Part shown: piece by piece, positions 14,909-23,479 of the stretch | Layout: each line of letters opens with the position of its first letter | Numbering within the stretch: the stretch's first letter is position 1 | DNA from: an uncultured beta proteobacterium | GTDB taxonomy: Bacteria > Pseudomonadota > Gammaproteobacteria > Burkholderiales > Burkholderiaceae_C | DNA length: 41,279 nucleotides | Direction: 5' to 3' | Assembly (NCBI GenBank): GCA_903873485.1 | Contig: CAIQOO010000093.1 | Location: 1-41,279 of the forward strand | Made by a program: the position numbers and the translations under genes | Notes under the pieces: model-generated | What the model was told of the DNA's origin: nothing | Databases searched by the model: none | What the model saw: the letters and a program-made list of their open reading frames with translations, nothing else

Positions 14909-15877
14909 GTGACGCTGTCCTTGCCGCAAGCGCTGGCCCGCTTTGCGCCGGACTTGCCACTGGCCGTGGCCTACAGTGGCGGCGCCGACTCGACCGCATT
15001 GCTGCTGGCCTGTGCCAGAAAATGGCCCGGCTTGGTGCAGGCTTTTCATGTGCATCATGGCCTGCAAGTGGCGGCAGACCACTTCGAGCAGCATTGCCGG
15101 GCGTTTTGTGCCGGGCTTGGCGTGCCCTTGCAGGTGCAAAAAGTGGATGCCCGTCATGCTTCGGGTGAAAGTCCGGAAGCCGCTGCCCGGCATGCCCGTT
15201 ACAAGGCTCTTGAGGCTCTAGCCCTTGCTGGTCAAGCGCTGCCAGCTATATCTTCAATAGCAATTGCACAACATGCTGATGACCAGATTGAAACCCTGCT
15301 GCTGGCGCTTGGCCGAGGTTCTGGCTTGCCGGGCTTGAGTGCCATGCCACATACCTGGCGGCGCGGCGGCATTTGTTACCACCGTCCGTTGTTGCAGGTC
15401 AGCGCTGCCGACATTCGTCTGTGGCTGGCCGGGCAGGGTGCGGCTTTTGTCGAAGACCCCAGCAACAGCAACGAGCGCTTTACCCGCAACCGCATCCGGG
15501 CACGCCTGTTGCCGGCCTTGCAACAATGTTTTCCGCAGTTTCGTGATACCTTTGCCCGCAGTGCGGCCCACGCGGCACAAGCCCAGCAGTTGTTGCTGGA
15601 ACTTGCGGTGCAGGACTTGGCACAGAGCGGCGTGCCACCGAATATTTGTTCGCTGCAGGCTTTGAGTCCGGCCAGACTGGCCAACCTGCTGCGCCACTGG
15701 CTGCAAGCCACCCATCAGGTGGCGGCCAGCACCGCGCAGTTGAATGAACTGATGCGCCAAATCAGCGCCTGTCAAACCAAGGGACACGCGCTGCATTTGA
15801 AGGTGGCCAACGGATTTTGTGTGCGGCGTGGCGCGTTGCTGCATTGGTACAATCCCGCGCTTTTAACGCCAACCTAA
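14909..15877 (+). CDS. tilS: tRNA(Ile)-lysidine synthase TilS
   Basis: TilS converts C34 of the CAU-anticodon tRNA-Ile to lysidine, using ATP and lysine. The P-loop SGGADSTALL stands near the N-terminus, HVHHGL, AQHADDQIETLLLALGRG and RNRIRARLLP follow, then a helical domain. At about 322 aa it is a short type without the C-terminal domain of E. coli TilS. The GTG at 14909 (MTLSLPQALARF) fits family starts; another GTG at 14849 would add 20 residues of unusual composition. The residues LALAGQALPAISSIAIA before AQHADD are encoded by a dispersed-repeat copy (15211-15262), which reads through in frame. It sits behind accA, as in E. coli. Confidence 0.9.
   Translation: MTLSLPQALARFAPDLPLAVAYSGGADSTALLLACARKWPGLVQAFHVHHGLQVAADHFEQHCRAFCAGLGVPLQVQKVDARHASGESPEAAARHARYKALEALALAGQALPAISSIAIAQHADDQIETLLLALGRGSGLPGLSAMPHTWRRGGICYHRPLLQVSAADIRLWLAGQGAAFVEDPSNSNERFTRNRIRARLLPALQQCFPQFRDTFARSAAHAAQAQQLLLELAVQDLAQSGVPPNICSLQALSPARLANLLRHWLQATHQVAASTAQLNELMRQISACQTKGHALHLKVANGFCVRRGALLHWYNPALLTPT
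15211..15262 (+). repeat. Dispersed ~50-bp repeat inside tilS
   Basis: GAGGCTCTAGCCCTTGCTGG is followed by TCAAGCGCTG, CCAGCTATATC and TTCAATAGCA, matching the family core in order and spacing. It is in the same reading frame relative to the core as the copy in ppiA and adds no stop codon. Confidence 0.7.
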
Positions 15878-15887
15878 GCCCTTCACA

Positions 15888-17156
15888 ATGTCTTTGATTG
15901 TTCACAAATACGGCGGCACCTCGATGGGCTCGACCGAGCGCATCAGCCAGGTCGCCCGGCGCGTCGCCAAGTGGGCGCGCACCGGCCACCAGATGGTGGT
16001 GGTGCCGAGTGCCATGAGTGGTGAAACCAACCGTCTGCTGGCCCTGGCCAAAGAACTGGCGCCGGCGACACTGACCGAAGCCTACAACCGCGAACTCGAC
16101 ATGCTGGCCGCCACCGGCGAGCAGGCTTCGAGCGCATTGCTAGCGATTGCCCTGCAGGCGCAGGGGCTCGAATCGGTCAGCTATGCCGGCTGGCAGGTGC
16201 CGATTCGCACCAACAGCGCTTATACCAAGGCGCGCATCGAGTCGATTGACGATGCCCGTGTGCGTGCCGATCTGGACGCTGGCCGGGTCGTTATCGTCAC
16301 CGGCTTTCAGGGTCTGGACGAGCAGGGCAACATCACCACGCTGGGGCGTGGCGGCTCGGACACCTCGGCGGTGGCGGTGGCGGCTGCAATGAAGGCCGAT
16401 GAATGCCTGATCTACACCGATGTTGATGGTGTCTATACCACCGACCCGAGAGTGGTGCCCGAGGCGCGCCGACTGCACACCGTCAGCTTTGAAGAAATGC
16501 TGGAGATGGCCTCGATGGGCTCCAAGGTGCTGCAGATTCGCTCGGTCGAATTTGCCGGCAAGTACAAGGTCAAGCTGCGGGTGCTGTCGAGCTTTACCCC
16601 GTGGGACATCGATATTGTTGAAGAAGCCAAGTCCGGCACACTGATTACTTTTGAGGAAGACGAAAACATGGAGCAAGCCATCGTTTCAGGCATCGCGTTT
16701 ACCCGCGACGAGACCAAAATCGCCGTGCTGGGCGTGCCCGACAAGCCCGGCATTGCCTACCAGATACTGGGCGCGGTGGCCGATGCCAACATCGAGGTTG
16801 ACATGATCATCCAGAACATCAGCAAGGACGGCAAGACCGATTTCAGCTTTACCGTGAACCATGGCGACTATGCCAAGACCATCGATCTGCTGAAAACCGT
16901 GGTGGTGCCCAAACTCGGTGCGCAAGAAGTGGTGGGCGATACCAAAATCTGCAAGGTGTCGATCGTCGGCATTGGTATGCGCAGCCATGTGGGGGTGGCC
17001 GCCACCATGTTTCGGGTGCTGAGCGAGGAGGGCATCAACATCCAGATGATCTCGACGAGCGAAATCAAGACCTCGGTGGTGATTGATGAAAAGTACATGG
17101 AACTCGCCGTACGTTCGCTGCACCGGGCTTTTGGACTCGATCAGCCCGTTGTCTGA
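15888..17156 (+). CDS. lysC: Aspartate kinase
   Basis: This 422-aa enzyme phosphorylates aspartate, the first step to lysine, threonine and methionine. The kinase domain opens with VHKYGGTSMGSTERI; GRGGSDTSAVAVAAAM and YTDVDGVYTTDPR line the substrate and nucleotide sites. Two ACT domains follow (about residues 265-420, including VSIVGIGMRSHVGVAATMFRVL), the seat of feedback inhibition by lysine or threonine. Length and order match the single aspartokinase of Burkholderiales. It starts 10 bp after tilS, so the accA-tilS-lysC genes may be one unit. Confidence 0.95.
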   Translation: MSLIVHKYGGTSMGSTERISQVARRVAKWARTGHQMVVVPSAMSGETNRLLALAKELAPATLTEAYNRELDMLAATGEQASSALLAIALQAQGLESVSYAGWQVPIRTNSAYTKARIESIDDARVRADLDAGRVVIVTGFQGLDEQGNITTLGRGGSDTSAVAVAAAMKADECLIYTDVDGVYTTDPRVVPEARRLHTVSFEEMLEMASMGSKVLQIRSVEFAGKYKVKLRVLSSFTPWDIDIVEEAKSGTLITFEEDENMEQAIVSGIAFTRDETKIAVLGVPDKPGIAYQILGAVADANIEVDMIIQNISKDGKTDFSFTVNHGDYAKTIDLLKTVVVPKLGAQEVVGDTKICKVSIVGIGMRSHVGVAATMFRVLSEEGINIQMISTSEIKTSVVIDEKYMELAVRSLHRAFGLDQPVV

Positions 17157-17200
17157 CAAAAACTCCCGAAGTCGTGACATAATTGCGGCTCTGATTTTCA

Positions 17201-17293
17201 GGAAACGTGACCGAGTGGCCGAAGGTGCTCCCCTGCTAAGGGAGTATGGGGTGTAGAGCCTCATCGAGGGTTCGAATCCCTCCGTTTCCGCCA
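17201..17293 (+). tRNA. tRNA-Ser (anticodon GCU)
   Basis: Acceptor strands GGAAACG (17201-17207) and CGTTTCC (17283-17289) pair fully, followed by G and an encoded CCA (17291-17293). The anticodon stem CTCCC/GGGAG holds the loop CTGCTAA, so the anticodon is GCT. A long variable arm and the T loop GGTTCGAATCC follow. It reads AGC/AGU codons. Confidence 0.96.
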
Positions 17294-17304
17294 GTTATAG
17301 AAAA

Positions 17305-17334
17305 AAGTCCTTGTTTTACAAGGACTTTTTTTTT
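17305..17334 (+). terminator. Rho-independent terminator after tRNA-Ser
   Basis: AAGTCCTTG (17305-17313) pairs with CAAGGACTT (17319-17327) around TTTTA, followed by a T run to 17334. The A run before the stem makes it potentially bidirectional. Confidence 0.9.
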
Positions 17335-17530
17335 GAATTTTAACCATCAACTTGTCCATCAAATGACGGGTTATCATCACTTCAATTCAAGCGGCATCAC
17401 CGTGTCATACCGATGGGACAGATCGAAAAATGCCAGCATTTTTGACACCACTTATTTTGAGAAATTTTTTCTTCAATTGAATCAACAGTTTAAAGACTTA
17501 CTACGGTTCTGGTTTGAACCTACACACATC

Positions 17531-18166
17531 ATGGCACGCTATAACGCACCTTTTGAAATTCACATTCATGGCCAGGTGGCCCTGAGGAGCGAGATTAAAT
17601 TCGACAACATTCAGGAGGCCCTCAAGCCAATCTGGAAATATGCGGGTGCCAGGTCTCTGGTAGATGCTTGCGGCAGTTTTTACGAGGATGAGCCGGGCAT
17701 TCAATTCGATGCCAAAGAAAATTTGTTGCAGATGTGCTGGACGATTGAAGGGGATGACGACTTCAGGCAGGCGCTCGATGAAATGTGCATGAATCTCAAC
17801 GAGCTGGCGCAGTCTGGCGCCGCCATCGAGGTGACTTTTTTTGATGCTGAATTTGATGACGAAGACCAGGATGATGCGTCTGATTTCGAGTCACGTGATG
17901 ACTTCATCGTACTGTTTGTCGGGCCTGACCCGGCCTCCATCATGCAGGTTCAGCGCGATCTGCTGGTGCAAGACGTGGTCAGTTTGATGGAACGGCATTT
18001 TGATGGCGCCGAACTCGGCGGCGTTGTTGAAGCGATCGACAACTTGTTTAGCCAGCGCTTTGACAATCTGGTCAACTCCTTGCAACTTGGCAAGCCGCCG
18101 CGTGGGTCTGGTGGTGGTGGTGGCCAAAATCATGGTGGCGGCCGAAAGCCACGTCATTTGCATTGA
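17531..18166 (+). CDS. DUF6806-like conserved protein of Burkholderiales
   Basis: The 211-aa protein starts MARYNAPFEIHIHGQVALR and shows KPIWKYAGARSLVDA, an acidic middle (DAEFDDEDQDDASDF), FIVLFVGPDPASIMQVQRDLL, and a Gly/His-rich tail. I recall this pattern as the DUF6806 family of Comamonadaceae and relatives; its function is unknown. It looks cytosolic, without signal or membrane segment. The frame is open far upstream, even into the tRNA, but conserved character begins at this ATG. The intervening sequence contains a terminator, so longer starts are rejected. No strong ribosome-binding site is visible. Confidence 0.75.
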   Translation: MARYNAPFEIHIHGQVALRSEIKFDNIQEALKPIWKYAGARSLVDACGSFYEDEPGIQFDAKENLLQMCWTIEGDDDFRQALDEMCMNLNELAQSGAAIEVTFFDAEFDDEDQDDASDFESRDDFIVLFVGPDPASIMQVQRDLLVQDVVSLMERHFDGAELGGVVEAIDNLFSQRFDNLVNSLQLGKPPRGSGGGGGQNHGGGRKPRHLH

Positions 18167-18172
18167 TCTCGC

Positions 18173-18874
18173 TCAAGCTGGCAAGATGCCGCTGGCCAGC
18201 GCCGCCAGACGACCCTGCACCAGCGTGAACTGACGCTGGCAGCGGCTGGCCAGCGCAGTGTCGTGGGTGACCACGACAAATGCCGTGCCCTGGGTCTGCG
18301 CCAGTTCCAGCATCAGGTCGAGCACGCCATGGGCGGTACTGCGGTCCAGGTTTCCGGTTGGCTCGTCAGCCAGCACACAAGCCGGTCGGGTGACCAGCGC
18401 GCGGGCAATCGCCACACGCTGGCGCTCGCCACCCGAGAGTTCGCTGGGGCGGTGTTGCAGCCGTTCTTGCAATCCCACTTTGGCCAGTATCTTGCCAGCA
18501 GCCAGTGCCGCCTCCGCCGGTGCCACGCGCCGAATCCACAGCGGCATGGCGACGTTTTCGAGGGCGCTGAACTCGGGCAGCAGATGATGAAACTGATAGA
18601 CAAAACCGAGATGCCGGTTGCGCAATCGGCCCTGCGCGGCAGCGCTTTGGTGTGCCAAGTCTTGCCCAAGCAGCAAAACCGATCCGCTGGTGGGCGCATC
18701 AAGCCCGCCCAGCAGGTGCAGCAAGGTGCTCTTGCCCGAACCCGATGCGCCCACAATGGCCAGCGTCTGACCCGCTTGCACATCCAGATCAACACCTTGC
18801 AACACTGTCACGTCGAGCCGCCCTTCGGTAAAACGTCGGGTCAGCCCGCGGGCATGCAATACCAGCTCATTCAT
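18173..18874 (-). CDS. lolD: Lipoprotein-releasing ABC transporter ATPase LolD
   Basis: LolD drives release of outer-membrane lipoproteins from the inner membrane to the carrier LolA. The 233-aa ATPase has Walker [10 protein letters not shown] (42-50), a Q-loop in [23 protein letters not shown] with the family's LLPEF, the signature [15 protein letters not shown], Walker B VLADEP and the switch His in VVVTHD. Its start overlaps the permease gene by 8 bp, as usual for lolCD operons. Confidence 0.93.
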   Translation of the reverse strand: MNELVLHARGLTRRFTEGRLDVTVLQGVDLDVQAGQTLAIVGASGSGKSTLLHLLGGLDAPTSGSVLLLGQDLAHQSAAAQGRLRNRHLGFVYQFHHLLPEFSALENVAMPLWIRRVAPAEAALAAGKILAKVGLQERLQHRPSELSGGERQRVAIARALVTRPACVLADEPTGNLDRSTAHGVLDLMLELAQTQGTAFVVVTHDTALASRCQRQFTLVQGRLAALASGILPA

Positions 18875-20123
18875 AACGCAAGGCCTCGGCGGGGTTGACG
18901 CGGCTGGCGCGCCAGCTTGGGTACAGGGTGGCGATAAAAGCCAACAACAGCGAGATCAGCGTGATCGGCATGATGTCAGCCTGCTGCGGATCACTTGGCA
19001 TGCGGCTGATCAGGTAGATGTCACGCGGCAAGAAGCTTGCTCCGAGCAACTGTTCCAGCGCCGGCACGATCACATCAATATTGAAAGCCACCCCCAGGCC
19101 AAGCGCTAGCCCGGCGAGGGTGCCAATCACCCCGACCATGGCCCCCTGCACCACAAAAATGCCCATGATGCTGGCCGGGCTGGCCCCCAGTGTGCGCAAA
19201 ATGGCAATGTCGGCACGTTTGTCGGTGACGGTCATCACCAGGGTGCTGACCAGATTAAAGGCTGCCACCGCCACGATCAGCGTGAGAATGATGAACATCA
19301 TGCGCTTTTCAAGTTGCACGGCGGCAAACCAGGTGCGGTTCTGGCGCGTCCAGTCGCGAATCAGCAGCTTGCCGGTGAGCGTGGCGCCGAGTTGTGCGGC
19401 CACCGCACGCGCCTGGTGCAGGTCTTTGAGCCGCACCCGCACGCCGCTTGGGCCTTCCAGCCGAAAGATGCGGGCCGCGTCATCCAGATGCATCAGCACC
19501 AGACCCGAATCGTATTCAAAATGGCCCGAGTCAAATGTGCCGACCACCGTCATTTGTTTCAGCCGTGGCACCACACCGGCCGGCGTGACCTGGCCACTAG
19601 GGGCTACCAGCGTGATCTTGTCGCCGCTGCGCACCCCCAGGCTGCGCGCCAGCTCACCGCCTGGCACGATGCCAAATTCACCCGGCACCAGCCGACCCAA
19701 GGCCGAGTTTTTCAGCTCACCGGCCAGGTCCGTCACATCGGGCTCAAGCGCCGGATCAATGCCTCTGACAATGGTGCCTTTCATGTCCTCACCCCTTGCC
19801 AGCAATGCCTGAGTAGCTATAAAAGGTGCAGCACCGATAACTGCCGGATTGGCCCGGACTTCAGCCAGGGTGCGGGCCACATCAGGCAGTGCAGCACCGT
19901 CATGGGCGACTATTTCGATGTGCGAAACCACCCCGAGCATGCGGTCGCGCACTTCCTTTTGAAACCCGTTCATGACGCTCAGCACAATGATCAGCGCTGC
20001 CACACCGAGTGCAATGCCCAGCATGGAAACCCCCGAGATAAACGAGATAAAGCCGTTGCGCCGGGTGGCCCGACCGGCCCGGGTGTAACGCCAGCCAAGA
20101 ATAAGTTCAAAAGGAATGTGCAT
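18867..20123 (-). CDS. lolC: Lipoprotein-releasing ABC transporter permease LolC/LolE
   Basis: This 418-aa inner-membrane permease begins [14 protein letters not shown] and has one N-terminal membrane segment (about 25-50). A large periplasmic MacB/Lol core follows (about 55-265), then three C-terminal segments ([21 protein letters not shown], the [14 protein letters not shown] region, and [21 protein letters not shown]), ending NPAEALRYE. Only one permease gene stands beside lolD, so the transporter probably uses two identical subunits (LolF type). The gene precedes and overlaps lolD on the same strand. Confidence 0.92.
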   Translation of the reverse strand: MHIPFELILGWRYTRAGRATRRNGFISFISGVSMLGIALGVAALIIVLSVMNGFQKEVRDRMLGVVSHIEIVAHDGAALPDVARTLAEVRANPAVIGAAPFIATQALLARGEDMKGTIVRGIDPALEPDVTDLAGELKNSALGRLVPGEFGIVPGGELARSLGVRSGDKITLVAPSGQVTPAGVVPRLKQMTVVGTFDSGHFEYDSGLVLMHLDDAARIFRLEGPSGVRVRLKDLHQARAVAAQLGATLTGKLLIRDWTRQNRTWFAAVQLEKRMMFIILTLIVAVAAFNLVSTLVMTVTDKRADIAILRTLGASPASIMGIFVVQGAMVGVIGTLAGLALGLGVAFNIDVIVPALEQLLGASFLPRDIYLISRMPSDPQQADIMPITLISLLLAFIATLYPSWRASRVNPAEALRYE

Positions 20124-20401
20124 CAGGACAGGTGATTGGGGGATCAGTGATCAGGTGGGATTGAGGGGATGAACAGGTCAGGGCGATGCGGGGGACGGCA
20201 TGGGTTGCCGCCAGCCAATGCAACGATTATCCGGGATAATTTTTTGCATGACCGGGTATCTCAAAGCACCCATGATGGCCGGCGCATCCGGGTGTTTGCA
20301 CCAGACGCACGGCCCGCCGGCCAGATACTGGGACAATCACGGCTCTTGACAGTCCTGCCGGGCCAGCCCTTATCCGGTTTTTTTGAAATACTTTGACCTC
20401 C

Positions 20402-21121
20402 ATGCCTGATTTAACTTCTTCTCTTTTCTGGATTGCCGTGTTGCAGATCATTGTCATCGACATCATGCTCGGCGGCGACAACGCCGTGGTGATTGCCCTG
20501 GCTTGCCGCAAGCTGCCCGAACATCAGCGCAACAAAGGCATTTTTTGGGGTGTCATCGGTGCCATTGGCCTGCGCGTGGTGATGATTTTCTTTGCCTTGC
20601 AACTGCTGGCTGTGCCCTATCTGAAGATCGTCGGCGGGCTGCTGCTGTTCTGGATCGGCATCAAGCTGCTGCTGCCTGAGCATGGCGACGAACACGGCCA
20701 TGTTGATGGCGGCACCACCCTGCTGGCCGCCATCAAAACCATTGTGGTAGCCGATGCGGTGATGAGTCTGGACAACGTGATTGCGGTGGCGGGTGCCTCG
20801 CATGGCTCCATGGTGCTGGTGACTTTCGGCATTCTGGTGTCGATTCCGATCGTCGTCTGGGGCAGCAAGCTGGTGCTGTCGCTGATGGACCGGTTTCCGA
20901 TCGTGATCACGCTGGGCGCGGCTTTGCTGGGCTGGATTGGCGGCGGCATGCTGCTCACCGACCTCGCGACACCGCCAGCCATCGCCAAAGACATCGCCTA
21001 TGCCCATTATGTTTTTGCCGGCACCGGGGCGCTGCTGGTGGTTTTGGCGGGCAAATGGCTGGGCCGCCGGATGCGCCCGCCGGCGGTCGTCGAGTTGCCG
21101 CCGTCAAACCACCAAGCGTAG
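20402..21121 (+). CDS. TerC-family membrane protein (YjbE-like)
   Basis: This 239-aa inner-membrane protein has about seven membrane segments and the two internally repeated acidic motifs of TerC proteins, LGGDNAVVIALA (residues 23-34) and MSLDNVIAVAGAS (about 119-131). These Asp-Asn pairs are thought to bind or move Mn2+ or other metal ions, so metal export or metallation of exported proteins is inferred. A His/Asp-rich loop (EHGDEHGHVDGG) may bind metal. I looked for the yybP-ykoY manganese riboswitch in the 278 bp upstream and did not see it. It begins a group with a universal stress protein (11-bp gap) and a glutaredoxin-like gene. Confidence 0.88.
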   Translation: MPDLTSSLFWIAVLQIIVIDIMLGGDNAVVIALACRKLPEHQRNKGIFWGVIGAIGLRVVMIFFALQLLAVPYLKIVGGLLLFWIGIKLLLPEHGDEHGHVDGGTTLLAAIKTIVVADAVMSLDNVIAVAGASHGSMVLVTFGILVSIPIVVWGSKLVLSLMDRFPIVITLGAALLGWIGGGMLLTDLATPPAIAKDIAYAHYVFAGTGALLVVLAGKWLGRRMRPPAVVELPPSNHQA

Positions 21122-21132
21122 AGAGATGAACC

Positions 21133-21564
21133 ATGAACAACAATACCTGCCTGATTGCCATTGATGACTCGGAACCTTCGCTCAAGGCGGTTGACTACAT
21201 CATCGGTGATGTAGTCAACCGCAGCACCGCGCCGAAAATTTGCCTGGTGAATGTGCAGCCGGCTTTGCCGTCTGATGTGACGCGCTTCATTGATGCCAAA
21301 ACCATCGCAGATTTTCACCGTGAAGCGGGTGACAAGGCGCTGACACAGGCCCGGCAAAAGCTCAGCGATGCCGGGCTGGCCCATTCGGCACACATTTTGA
21401 TTGGCGAGACCGCGCCCGCCCTGGTCGAGTTTGCCAATGCCCAAGGCTGCGACCTGATTGTCATGGGTGTCCACGGCTTTGGCAGCGTGGTCGGCTTGTT
21501 CATGGGTTCGGTGTCGGTCAAGGTGGTGCGACTGGCCAGCGTGCCGGTGCTGCTGATCAAATAA
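21133..21564 (+). CDS. Universal stress protein (UspA family)
   Basis: A 143-aa single-domain Usp. It starts with the strand CLIAIDDSE, and the C-terminus carries the ATP-binding pattern G-x2-G-x9-GS (MGVHGFGSVVGLFMGSVSVKVV), so it likely binds ATP and forms dimers. Usp proteins help survival under starvation and stress; the precise target is unknown. Codons 19-30 form a perfect 36-bp inverted repeat (21187-21222), which is most unusual inside a gene. It lies 11 bp behind the TerC gene and 5 bp before the thioredoxin-fold gene, so all three probably share a transcript. An AGAGAGA ribosome site precedes the ATG. Confidence 0.92.
   Translation: MNNNTCLIAIDDSEPSLKAVDYIIGDVVNRSTAPKICLVNVQPALPSDVTRFIDAKTIADFHREAGDKALTQARQKLSDAGLAHSAHILIGETAPALVEFANAQGCDLIVMGVHGFGSVVGLFMGSVSVKVVRLASVPVLLIK
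21187..21222 (+). repeat. Perfect 16-bp inverted repeat with TCGG loop inside the usp gene
   Basis: GCGGTTGACTACATCA (21187-21202) and TGATGTAGTCAACCGC (21207-21222) are exact reverse complements separated by four bases. The mRNA would form a very stable tetraloop hairpin near the start of translation. No T run follows, so it is not a normal terminator. Confidence 0.9.
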
Positions 21565-21569
21565 ACCAG

Positions 21570-21977
21570 ATGACCAACATGAAAACCCTGATCAGACTCT
21601 TTTTCAAAACGCTGCGCCTGCTGCTTGGCCCTTTCATGCTGCTGTCGGAGCGACTAAGCCGACCGACCGGACTGGTGCGTGCGCCAGCGCTGCAAGCCCA
21701 GGTGGACTTGCAGTGCCGCGAACTGGTTCTTTACCAGTTCAGCACCTGCCCCTTTTGCATCAAGGTGCGCCAGGAAATGCGCCGCCTGTCGCTCCACATC
21801 GAGCGCCGCGATGCCCAGCACAACCAACAAAACCGCGCTGCCCTGGTGCAAGGCCTGGGTCAGCCGAAAGTGCCCTGCCTGAAAATCACCGACCCGTCCG
21901 GCACGGTTCAGTGGCTCAGCGAATCAACTACCATCATCGATTACCTGCGCAGCCGTTTTGCCAGCGCTGGAGCCTAA
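21570..21977 (+). CDS. Glutaredoxin/GST N-terminal-like thioredoxin-fold protein
   Basis: The 135-aa protein has an amphipathic, hydrophobic N-terminus (LIRLFFKTLRLLLGPFMLL) that may lie on or in the membrane. A single thioredoxin-fold domain follows with the redox pair CPFC (C60, C63) after LVLYQFST, then the cis-Pro in PKVPCLKI and a GST-type LSESTTIIDYLRSRF end. Glutathione-dependent disulfide reduction is inferred. A further Met three residues on could be the start. Its 3' end overlaps the convergent DUF4139 gene by 4 bp. Confidence 0.85.
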   Translation: MTNMKTLIRLFFKTLRLLLGPFMLLSERLSRPTGLVRAPALQAQVDLQCRELVLYQFSTCPFCIKVRQEMRRLSLHIERRDAQHNQQNRAALVQGLGQPKVPCLKITDPSGTVQWLSESTTIIDYLRSRFASAGA

Positions 21978-23413
21978 AACCGCACCACCGAGCGGTAAGT
22001 CAGGGTGCTGCGCCCCTCGGCAGGCACATTGATTTTCCACACTGCGGTGTTGCTGGCACCCTTGGTATGGACCTGATTTTCAGAGATCACCTGCCAGTCG
22101 CCCGGCATCGGCTCTTGCAGGATGACTTGCACCGCCTCTTTTTTGGCGTTTTTCAGCACCACCTCGTAAGCGCTTTCATAAACATAGTTAAACCGGCTGT
22201 CACCGGAGAGTTTTTTGAAGTCGGTTTGCTTTTTGTCGGCCGTCACGTCAAACGCATCACCGAGTTTCAGGCGCACTTTTTCGTTTTTTGGGGTGTGATC
22301 GACGTTGTCTTCGCCAACAAACTGGGCATTGCCAGAAGAGTCCTTTTTGTAGACCCGCACAACCCCTTTGGGCAACGGCACGCCCAACTGGGCGCTTTCC
22401 TTGTTGTCAAACTCGACAAAGACACCTACTTTCATTTTTTGGCCAATGTTGCCCACGCTGCTTTGGTAGTAATAGTCGTTGCCCTTGAGCAGCAACTCCT
22501 TGCGCGCTGGCACCCCGGTACCGGTCAGCAGCAAGACTTGCTTGGTCTGGCTTTCGGCAATGGTGGTGGGGCGGCCCAGGGTGTAGAGGTGGTACTCAAA
22601 CAGGCTTTCCTGCGCCATGGCGGATTTGGCGGCGGGTGCCGGTGCCGCCGCCATCATGGCCATTGCGCTGCGCTGAACTTGCGGTGCAACCCGGTTGACA
22701 TCCCCGGCGACCAGTTGCAATTTGGCGTTGCTGTAGCTGGTGCCACTGGTGTTGGTCAGCGTCACCCAGCCGGAAATATCGATCTTGTCGTCGCTCGCGT
22801 TCAACTCGGCAACGTAATCGGCCTTCCAGGCCAGGCCGCCGGTGAGGTAGCTTAATTCAACCTCTTGCTGCGCCGCGCCGCCATTGCTCAGGTTCATGAC
22901 CAGTGTTGGCCGGTCCCGCAGATTGGCCGGCACATCGCCAAACACCAGCCGCCCGGGCAAACCGGTTTCAATGCGCTGCCCGATTTTCAGCACCACACCG
23001 CTGTTGGCTGACAGCACGGTGGCCAGTTCGCTGGTTTCTTGCCCGGTGGCCGGGTTGGTGCGGATCACGCTGACGGTTTGTCCAACATATTTTTCCAGCA
23101 GTTTTTGCGGGGTCAACAAGTCGAAATCAAAGTTTTGCTCCAGCACCGTCAGGCTGCCGGGGTCGCTCAGGCTGCGCATCAGGGCGGTTTCGGGACGCAT
23201 TCTGGCGCTCACATCCCTGAAGGCCAGCGCTGAAGTGCCGGGCAGCAACTGGATTTTGCGGTGATCCTTGACCAGTGCCAGGTCGCTGTTGTAAATGGTG
23301 ATGGAGACATCTTGCTGATCAGCCAGGGTGCTGCGCTGCTCGGCGGGCTGTGCCCAGGCCGCAGTGATTGAAACTGCCAGCAAAGGCGCAATCAGTTGAA
23401 ATGGAAGATGCAT
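21974..23413 (-). CDS. Exported DUF4139 domain protein
   Basis: A 479-aa protein with a signal peptide (MHLPFQLIAPLLAVSITAAWA) and a mature part of beta-rich character. It includes SLADWxADY-like text (GGLAWKADYVAELNASDDKIDISGWVTLTNTSGTSYSNAKLQLVAGDVNR, residues quoted in part) and a C-terminal KNAKKEAVQVILQEPMPGDW. This is the DUF4139 pattern; function unknown, probably periplasmic or surface-bound. The ATG at 23413 is preceded by GGAG at good distance; an upstream Met at 23476 would bury the signal peptide. In Pseudomonas the place behind algR is held by hemC, so this neighbour differs. Confidence 0.87.
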   Translation of the reverse strand: MHLPFQLIAPLLAVSITAAWAQPAEQRSTLADQQDVSITIYNSDLALVKDHRKIQLLPGTSALAFRDVSARMRPETALMRSLSDPGSLTVLEQNFDFDLLTPQKLLEKYVGQTVSVIRTNPATGQETSELATVLSANSGVVLKIGQRIETGLPGRLVFGDVPANLRDRPTLVMNLSNGGAAQQEVELSYLTGGLAWKADYVAELNASDDKIDISGWVTLTNTSGTSYSNAKLQLVAGDVNRVAPQVQRSAMAMMAAAPAPAAKSAMAQESLFEYHLYTLGRPTTIAESQTKQVLLLTGTGVPARKELLLKGNDYYYQSSVGNIGQKMKVGVFVEFDNKESAQLGVPLPKGVVRVYKKDSSGNAQFVGEDNVDHTPKNEKVRLKLGDAFDVTADKKQTDFKKLSGDSRFNYVYESAYEVVLKNAKKEAVQVILQEPMPGDWQVISENQVHTKGASNTAVWKINVPAEGRSTLTYRSVVRF

Positions 23414-23479
23414 GGTTGACTCCAGGGCGATGTTCAAAAGACCAATTTTGCACCGATTGCATTTTGCAGACGGCAAAAG

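Noticed and set aside
17246..17530. Longer start for the DUF6806-like gene
   Set aside because: The extension begins inside tRNA-Ser and passes through its terminator; conserved text starts at 17531.
19800..19850. Further copy of the dispersed repeat inside lolC
   Set aside because: It shares only TAGCTATAAAA; the CTAGCCCTT block is missing.
20124..20401. yybP-ykoY manganese riboswitch ahead of the TerC gene
   Set aside because: TerC-type genes often have it, but I could not find its conserved loops here; only a weak TTGACA (20346-20351) is visible.
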